Assembly: GCF_002850605.1 (NCBI RefSeq) | Contig: NZ_NXGB01000002.1 | Coordinates: 124,001 to 188,000 of the forward strand | Direction: 5' to 3' | Source of the DNA: Pasteurella oralis | GTDB taxonomy: Bacteria; Pseudomonadota; Gammaproteobacteria; Enterobacterales; Pasteurellaceae | Length of the DNA: 64,000 nucleotides | Part shown: positions 58,679 to 64,000 of the stretch, piece after piece | How the letters are laid out: every line of letters begins with the position of its first letter | Position numbering within the stretch: the first letter of the stretch is position 1 | The notes under the pieces: model-generated | What the model was told of the DNA's origin: nothing | What the model saw: only the letters and a program-made list of their open reading frames with translations | The model's database searches: none | Translations under genes and position numbers: made by a program

Positions 58679-60689
58679 ACAAGCAGAAAAATATCAACGT
58701 AAGCACGACTTTGCGCCTTACACAAAAGCAGATGGAAATGCAGTCGCTGAAGAATTTGACGGAGTGCAAGCACACTTAGAAAAAATCCCCGCATTGAGAA
58801 ATGACGGAAAAGGCTTTGCAGAAAACTTTGTCATCACCGAACCAACCGAAGACAATCATCCTGTCACATACGGTCAGTTAAAAAACGCTGAAAATTCAGT
58901 GCAAAAAAATAAAGATACTGTTGTTCAGAAAGCTCAAGAGGTGGCTCAAAATACATTACAGGTTTCACAGAACACTCTAGCTACAGAAAAGGCGAAAGAG
59001 CAGGCGCAAAACTCAGCGCAGTTGGCAACATTGAGCGCCCAAACTGCAACTGAGCAAGCGTCGAATGCGTTAAACTCGGCAAATATTGCCTCTCAAAAAT
59101 CCAATGAAATTGTAGGATTTGCTAAGTCAGCAAGCTCATCTAAAGATTTAGCTCATGAGTCTGAACAGCTAGCAAGAAAATGGTCTACAAATCCAGAGGA
59201 TGAGCAAGTTAAAGATGGTGCATTCTCTGCTTATCACTATGCACAAAAAGCCAGAAAGTCGGCTGAAAGGGCAGAAAGCCTTTCAGGAGGCAAAAAAGAA
59301 TGGTCTGACATCTTAAATGTTCCCAAAGCCACACTGGGACAAGATGGGGTGGTTTCTTTGTCAAATGACATTGATAGCGACAGTGAATCTACAGCAGCGA
59401 CTTCAAAAGCATTAAAAGAAGTACACGGCACTGCAACAACAAGAGCAACAGACACAACGTCTGGACAAACAATGCTCTCACACAAAATTGATGGCATTGA
59501 TAAGTCAAAGGCCGCTTCTGAGTTCGCGCTTGGCGAATTAAATAAAGAATTAGCAGGGAAGGGTGTGCCATTAGGCAGTATTATCGCCTTCCCAAAAGAA
59601 ATCACCCACCCACCCGGCTACTTAAAGTGTGATGGCTCAACATTTTCATCACAAACCTACCCTGATTTATACCGCACGTTAGGCAATAAAAATAAATTAC
59701 CCAACCTTAAACGATCAGATGTTGGGATGACAGCTTATTTTGCAGTTGACGATATTCCTGATGGATGGATTTATTTTGATAATATTGCAACGCAAGTGAC
59801 ACCATCAACATACCCCGAACTTTATCAACATTTAGTCAGAAAATATGGTTCTATTTCTGCCGTACCCAAAGCACAAGATAGATTTGTTAGGAATGCAGGA
59901 AATGGGCTGAGTGTAGGACAAACCCAAGAAGATGCAATTCGTAATATCACTGGTGGTGTTGATGCAAACTATAATGGAAAATCAGTTTTATACACAGAGG
60001 CATCGGGCGCATTTGTAGCAGAAGATATTGGTAGCAATAGATATTCATTCTACACATCAAATCATATGTATCGAGGAAAAGATATTAAATTCGATGCATC
60101 GCGCGTAGTGCCAACAGCTGATGAGAACAGACCTAGATCTATCGTATTAAAATTGTGCATTAAGGTAGGAAATAGTTTTGATGATGTTCAGTTTTGGATT
60201 AAAGCTTATGGGGTTGTTGAAAATGTTGGAAGTTTAGATGCATCTGCTTTAGCGCAAAATATTCAACAAGTCAGCGCTAAAACACAACAACTCGAAGAAT
60301 CTTTCAATCAAAATAAAGAGCGAACTTCACTGAAGATTCAAGCGATTGAGCGTCAATTAAATGAAGATAATCAAGGTAGTGTTGTTTGGTCTGGGAACGT
60401 CACGCAACATTCGACAAACATCATCGAGTTATCCGAGTCTATTTTAAACAAGACTCTTATTTTTTATTTACAGGTATCTCAAAGCCATTCACTACAGCAG
60501 AATGTCGATACATATACCGTCTCGGTATTTGTCGATAAAGAGCTTATTAATACGTCTGGTCGTAAATATTTACATGCAGCTTTACATGTTGGTAGCTGGA
60601 AAAACTGTAAAATTGAGCTTGTGAGTGCAACACAGATTAAAATTATTGACATATCTAGTATGTATTTGAAAAAAATCACAGCAGCGTAG
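58671..60689 (+). CDS. Tail fibre protein with collar domains
   Basis: 672 residues. An N-terminal virion-binding part (~1-80) is followed by an Ala/Gln/Ser-rich coiled shaft (~80-200). Two tail-collar segments follow: one near 300-345 (GSIIAFPKEITHPPGYLKCD) and another at ~350-400 (AYFAVDDIPDGWIYFDNIAT). The C-terminus should bind the receptor. Overlaps the previous gene by eight bases; the assembly gene follows. Confidence 0.82.
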   Translation: MSEQAEKYQRKHDFAPYTKADGNAVAEEFDGVQAHLEKIPALRNDGKGFAENFVITEPTEDNHPVTYGQLKNAENSVQKNKDTVVQKAQEVAQNTLQVSQNTLATEKAKEQAQNSAQLATLSAQTATEQASNALNSANIASQKSNEIVGFAKSASSSKDLAHESEQLARKWSTNPEDEQVKDGAFSAYHYAQKARKSAERAESLSGGKKEWSDILNVPKATLGQDGVVSLSNDIDSDSESTAATSKALKEVHGTATTRATDTTSGQTMLSHKIDGIDKSKAASEFALGELNKELAGKGVPLGSIIAFPKEITHPPGYLKCDGSTFSSQTYPDLYRTLGNKNKLPNLKRSDVGMTAYFAVDDIPDGWIYFDNIATQVTPSTYPELYQHLVRKYGSISAVPKAQDRFVRNAGNGLSVGQTQEDAIRNITGGVDANYNGKSVLYTEASGAFVAEDIGSNRYSFYTSNHMYRGKDIKFDASRVVPTADENRPRSIVLKLCIKVGNSFDDVQFWIKAYGVVENVGSLDASALAQNIQQVSAKTQQLEESFNQNKERTSLKIQAIERQLNEDNQGSVVWSGNVTQHSTNIIELSESILNKTLIFYLQVSQSHSLQQNVDTYTVSVFVDKELINTSGRKYLHAALHVGSWKNCKIELVSATQIKIIDISSMYLKKITAA

Positions 60690-60697
60690 GTGTAAGC

Positions 60698-61300
60698 ATG
60701 AAAGTTTATTTTTTAAAGAGTGACTTAAATCAATATCAAATCTTTCCTAAACCAAACAACATCAATGATTTTATTGAAATTGATATTGAAAACGAGCTGG
60801 AGCTTGATAGCAGACAACTTGTTCTTTATCAAGAGCAGTATATTTTAGTTGATAAACAGCCAACAGAATTACACAAATGGAATGGTCATGAATGGATTTT
60901 AGATGAAAAAAAATGCTCTGAAATTAAACGTGAATTTATTAAAAAACTAGTTGATAGCATTGATGATGCCGCAGCTAGTATAAGTGCTAAATGGACTCGC
61001 TTTGCAGAGGAATACAAAGAGCGAGAGGCAGCAGCTGTTGCATTTAAAGAAGCAGGCTTTGCTGGTGATGTCAGTATTTATGTTTCAAGTTTTGCAACAG
61101 TCGCTGGACTTGATAACAAATCTGCAACGCTTTTAATTCTTAAACAAGCTCAAGGATTGCGTACATTGCAAGAACAACTCGCGGTACAGCGTATGCGTAA
61201 GTATGAGTTAAAACATGAAGAGCTTACAGATGAAGAATTACAACGCATTCATGATGATATTATTTTAAAAATGCAAAAAATTGCGGAGGCACAACAATGA
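60698..61300 (+). CDS. Tail fibre assembly-type protein
   Basis: 200 residues. An N-terminal beta part with TELHKWNGHEWILDEKK, then a long helix (KREFIKKLVDSIDDAAASIS) and coiled coil. This design is common in proteins coded directly after tail fibres, acting as chaperones or distal tips. It overlaps the next gene by 4 bases. Confidence 0.65.
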   Translation: MKVYFLKSDLNQYQIFPKPNNINDFIEIDIENELELDSRQLVLYQEQYILVDKQPTELHKWNGHEWILDEKKCSEIKREFIKKLVDSIDDAAASISAKWTRFAEEYKEREAAAVAFKEAGFAGDVSIYVSSFATVAGLDNKSATLLILKQAQGLRTLQEQLAVQRMRKYELKHEELTDEELQRIHDDIILKMQKIAEAQQ

Positions 61301-61776
61301 CAAAAATCTACCTAGCCTTGTATAAAGGCAAAAAATCAGGCTGGATACCCAAAGCGATTGCGGCCCGCTTGTCGGATTGGCTAACGCGCAAACTCACTAA
61401 AGGGCAATATAGCCACTGCGAGATTGCTATTGAGCGGCACGAGTTTGTGAGTGGAGACCCTTACCCTATTACCACTTATGATTGTTACTCTTCCTCAATC
61501 CGTGATGGTGGGGTACGGTGTAAAAATATGACGTTAGACCGTGACAAGTGGGATTTGCTTGAGTTGCACGGTGTCACGGTAGCGCAAATTAAGTCCTATT
61601 TCGCGCACACCAAAGGGCGCAAGTATGACTGGTGGGGTGCACTCGGCATAGTGCTGGGAATTAAGCAAAAGCGCAGTAAGTTCTTTTGTTCAGAATGGTG
61701 TTTTAATGCTATTAAAAGTAACGATCAAGGCTGGCGATTCAGTCCAAATGATTTAAACGAAATATTCAGGGGGTAA
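61297..61776 (+). CDS. Permuted NlpC/P60-like (YiiX-type) papain-fold protein
   Basis: 159 residues. The expected pattern is seen: His in YSHCEIAIE, Asp/Trp region KGRKYDWWGALGIVLG, and the nucleophile Cys in KFFCSEW near the C-terminus. The fold family includes murein peptidases and acyl-transfer enzymes. In a virion operon it may open the cell wall during DNA entry. Confidence 0.72.
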   Translation: MTKIYLALYKGKKSGWIPKAIAARLSDWLTRKLTKGQYSHCEIAIERHEFVSGDPYPITTYDCYSSSIRDGGVRCKNMTLDRDKWDLLELHGVTVAQIKSYFAHTKGRKYDWWGALGIVLGIKQKRSKFFCSEWCFNAIKSNDQGWRFSPNDLNEIFRG

Positions 61777-61779
61777 AGC

Positions 61780-62439
61780 ATGGGAATTTTAAATACAATG
61801 AGCGAGGCAATTAATAAAAACAAACAATCTTCACAACCCCAAACTTTATCACCTTCGCCCTCACCAACATTAACAACACAAACACCACAGAATCCACCTG
61901 CATTAAGCAACCAAGCACAGCCTAGCAACCCTCAAAATACAATGGCAGAAAATGTAGCAAAAAACTTAAATAGCAATTCATTATTGATGAATTCTGCCGC
62001 AGCTAAAGGAGAGCGTATGGCGGCAAGTCGAGGTCTGCAAAATTCAACATTAGGGGTCGAGGCAAGTCAGCGCGCAATGATTGATGCAGTCATGCCAATT
62101 TCACAGATTGATACTGAGCATGCGCATCAACGAGGCATGGCTCAACTTACACACAATAACGCAATGAAAGAGCTTGGCGCACAAGTTAATGCAAATACAA
62201 TTGGAAAATCCATCGATTTCGCGATGCAAATTACAAATAACTTTGATGCGCAAATTGCAGCTGTTTTAAATAATACTCAAATGAAAGAGGAAGATAAGAA
62301 ACGAGCGATTGAGCAATTAAAAGCGAGTCGAGATTCTGAACTGGCATTTATGAGCAAGTTTATGCAACACGTACCGACAACACATAAAGACTGGATAAAT
62401 TTCCCAAGTCTTAATGTCCCTACAATTACAATGCAGTAG
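61780..62439 (+). CDS. Probable ejection protein, 219 aa
   Basis: N-terminal Gln/Pro/Ser/Thr-rich disordered part (~15-50), then Ala/Asn/Gln-rich helices (NSAAAKGERMAASRGLQNST, IAAVLNNTQMKEEDKKRAIE). Composition and place, first of three genes after the tail genes, resemble podovirus internal virion proteins that are ejected with DNA. No family identified. Confidence 0.5.
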   Translation: MGILNTMSEAINKNKQSSQPQTLSPSPSPTLTTQTPQNPPALSNQAQPSNPQNTMAENVAKNLNSNSLLMNSAAAKGERMAASRGLQNSTLGVEASQRAMIDAVMPISQIDTEHAHQRGMAQLTHNNAMKELGAQVNANTIGKSIDFAMQITNNFDAQIAAVLNNTQMKEEDKKRAIEQLKASRDSELAFMSKFMQHVPTTHKDWINFPSLNVPTITMQ

Positions 62440-62451
62440 AGGAGAATAGTT

Positions 62452-62814
62452 ATGTCATTTTGGAATAATGCATGGGATTCAATAACAGGGGCATTTTCTC
62501 AAGGTGAAAATGCTGGTTGGATTGGCAGTGCTGCGAGTTGGATGGAAAATAATAAAGTTGCTACCAACTTAATTGGTAATACATTAGCAGGAGTTGGTAG
62601 TTATTTTGCGCAAAAAGAAGCAAACAAGGATTTAATGCGCAAAGAGCGAGAGCTTTTAAATTTAAAAGATGAATTGCAATCCAAGTATTCTAAAGTGCCT
62701 GAGACAGACTTTGGATACGGCGGACTAACAGTTGATAATACTCCCAACCTTGCAAATGGTGGTATTTTAACTGAAATTAAGAAACGGGCCGAAGATAATA
62801 AAAAAGTGATGTAG
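62452..62814 (+). CDS. Probable small ejection protein, 120 aa
   Basis: Short Gly/Ala/Trp-containing start (FWNNAWDSITGAFSQ), an amphipathic central segment (NLIGNTLAGVGSYFAQKEAN) and a charged helix. It resembles small internal proteins such as P22 gp7 only in size and composition. In the middle of the three-gene block. Confidence 0.45.
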   Translation: MSFWNNAWDSITGAFSQGENAGWIGSAASWMENNKVATNLIGNTLAGVGSYFAQKEANKDLMRKERELLNLKDELQSKYSKVPETDFGYGGLTVDNTPNLANGGILTEIKKRAEDNKKVM

Positions 62815-62821
62815 GTGATTT

Positions 62822-63997
62822 ATGGGATATGTTGACAGTACAAATGGCGGCTGGGCTGAGCAGGAAGATAGAGAATCTCGTTCCCGTGACTCTGGTCGCA
62901 ATAATGATAGTGATAATTCATATAATCGATTAGAACCAGATCACCCAGCTTACAATCCATCTGGTGAGCAATTATCAGATAATGATCGTGAAGGCTGGCG
63001 AGAGCATGATTCTGGTAATGGCTACACAAGCACTAAAGATAGAATGAATAGCCACTTGAATCGTTACGGGCGCGATCAAGGTTATACAAATTCATTTAAT
63101 AGCTATAGTCGCAGTTCTATTAGCTCAGTTGCGCGCGCTGGTCGAGGCAGTCTTGTTGGGCGCTCTCAGTCTGAACCACGAACGCTGACTGGTCAAAAGA
63201 TTGGTGAGGGGTTGTTGGCTAATATGACGCAAAAATATTCAGCTTTCAATAAATCCAACTATAACCCTCAAGGACCAATGAGCCGCATTCCTGATCCTAG
63301 AAATCCAAATGCACTAAATCATCAGAACTTCAAATATTACGAACAATTAGCAGAACAAGATTTCATTGCTGATAAAAATCGTCGCACAATAGGTAATACC
63401 GCAGGCGGCATGGGTGCTTCTACTGCTGCCGAAGCGGTAGCTGGTTTAATTGGCGGGGGAGCAGGTAGGCAGATTGCCGGTGCGCTAACTGGACTAGCCT
63501 CTTCTAATGCAGGTGGTATTGCAAATGCCGTTGCGGGAAAATCAAATAGAAACGATCTAAATGCAACACAAAAAGCTATGTACGATTCTGCATACAACTC
63601 AAGAGATGGTTATTTTAAAACAAAAGATGGAGCATTTGATACTTGGGATAACGCAGCAAGAAGTGCCTTAGGTAGTGCTGCCGACATTGTAACGCAAAAT
63701 CCACTCGGCACTGGCAGTGCAATTGCAAATATAATGAATGAAAATGCTGCATTAGAAAAAACCATCAAGACATTTGGAACAAGAGAGGGTGAACACTATT
63801 TAAAAGAGAAGAGAGATAAGATAAGACAAGCTGGCATTGAGGACGCAAAGCGTAGAAAGGAAGATGAAGCTAATCAGGGTATCCTATCTACAATAATTAG
63901 TAGAGCAAATCAATACAATTCAGATGGTCATAAAAAACCACCTTACTATGCAATCCCGTCAATCCAAAACCTTTGGAACAATATTACAGTTAAATAG
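62822..63997 (+). CDS. Probable ejection protein with Gly-rich amphipathic centre, 391 aa
   Basis: Ser/Asn/Arg-rich disordered first third (~15-110), then an Ala/Gly-rich hydrophobic segment (AAEAVAGLIGGGAGRQIAGA, LTGLASSNAGGIANAV) fit to insert in a membrane, and a Lys/Arg-rich helical C-terminal part. Likely an internal protein released into the host envelope. It ends three bases before the window edge; the phage continues. Confidence 0.5.
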   Translation: MGYVDSTNGGWAEQEDRESRSRDSGRNNDSDNSYNRLEPDHPAYNPSGEQLSDNDREGWREHDSGNGYTSTKDRMNSHLNRYGRDQGYTNSFNSYSRSSISSVARAGRGSLVGRSQSEPRTLTGQKIGEGLLANMTQKYSAFNKSNYNPQGPMSRIPDPRNPNALNHQNFKYYEQLAEQDFIADKNRRTIGNTAGGMGASTAAEAVAGLIGGGAGRQIAGALTGLASSNAGGIANAVAGKSNRNDLNATQKAMYDSAYNSRDGYFKTKDGAFDTWDNAARSALGSAADIVTQNPLGTGSAIANIMNENAALEKTIKTFGTREGEHYLKEKRDKIRQAGIEDAKRRKEDEANQGILSTIISRANQYNSDGHKKPPYYAIPSIQNLWNNITVK

Positions 63998-64000
63998 GAG

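Larger units (their letters stand above)
15700..64000. mobile_element. Lambda-like short-tailed prophage, left end uncertain, right end outside window
   Basis: Continuous phage gene order: leftward recombination and antirepressor genes, cI/cro immunity region, replication, Q, lysis, terminase, portal, capsid and tail genes. The left limit is set between the decayed region and the AlpA-like gene. No att repeat can be compared because the right end is not in the window. Absence of a tape-measure gene and presence of an N4-gp56-type capsid point to a podovirus. Confidence 0.9.

Overview
The window is chromosomal DNA of a member of the Pasteurellaceae carrying a large, lambda-like short-tailed prophage. 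The family assignment rests on many copies of the 9-base DNA uptake signal AAGTGCGGT (Haemophilus/Pasteurella/Aggregatibacter type), often as inverted pairs that double as terminators, on the low G+C content, and on the host genes rluB, cysB, dapD and tehB. I cannot fix genus or species from the sequence alone.

Host part (1 to about 12.4 kb): end of rluB, cysB, a 1908-residue alpha-2-macroglobulin lipoprotein, dapD, an unrecognised 360-aa gene, tehB, a cold-shock protein, a small lipoprotein and an AhpD-like carboxymuconolactone decarboxylase. From 12.4 to 15.9 kb lies a decayed junction with two outer-membrane beta-barrel genes, each broken by one nonsense codon, long stretches without genes, and repeats that may be attachment-region arm sites.

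Prophage (about 15.7 kb to beyond the right edge): the left operon reads leftward from a pL/oL-like region at 28.2 kb to an AlpA-type excisionase-like gene at 16 kb. It holds a RecT/YqaJ/SSB recombination set, RdgC, a MazG-like protein, a third and intact outer-membrane protein gene, and two antirepressor operons, each headed by a C4-type antisense RNA. No integrase is visible. The immunity region (28.2-32.2 kb) has cI, an operator array built on TTTAG-N6-CTAAA, cro, cII, a BrnTA toxin-antitoxin pair, and a two-gene module behind cI whose order, sizes and topology resemble lambda rexA-rexB. Its first gene is put out of frame by poly(A) tracts just after the start codon. Rightward genes give replication (O-like, DnaB-like), an MT-A70 methylase, NinG, a protein phosphatase and a Q-like antiterminator. 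After them come a late promoter, lysis genes (holin, M15 endolysin, Rz/Rz1), terminase, portal, a 2607-residue polyvalent protein, scaffold, N4-gp56-type capsid, connector proteins, tail fibre and probable ejection proteins. No tape-measure gene is present, which fits a podovirus.

Most interesting points: (1) each C4 antisense locus is preceded by its own strong promoter, a short segment carrying copies of both C4 target sites, and a Rho-independent terminator, so each looks able to make an anti-C4 decoy RNA; the two loci differ in sequence but keep complementarity within each locus. (2) A RexAB-like exclusion module that looks phase-variable or slippage-controlled. (3) A duplicated pR'-like late promoter-leader-terminator cassette, one copy after Q and one inside the structural operon. 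(4) A TGCGAA repeat cluster inside the small terminase gene, a candidate pac site.
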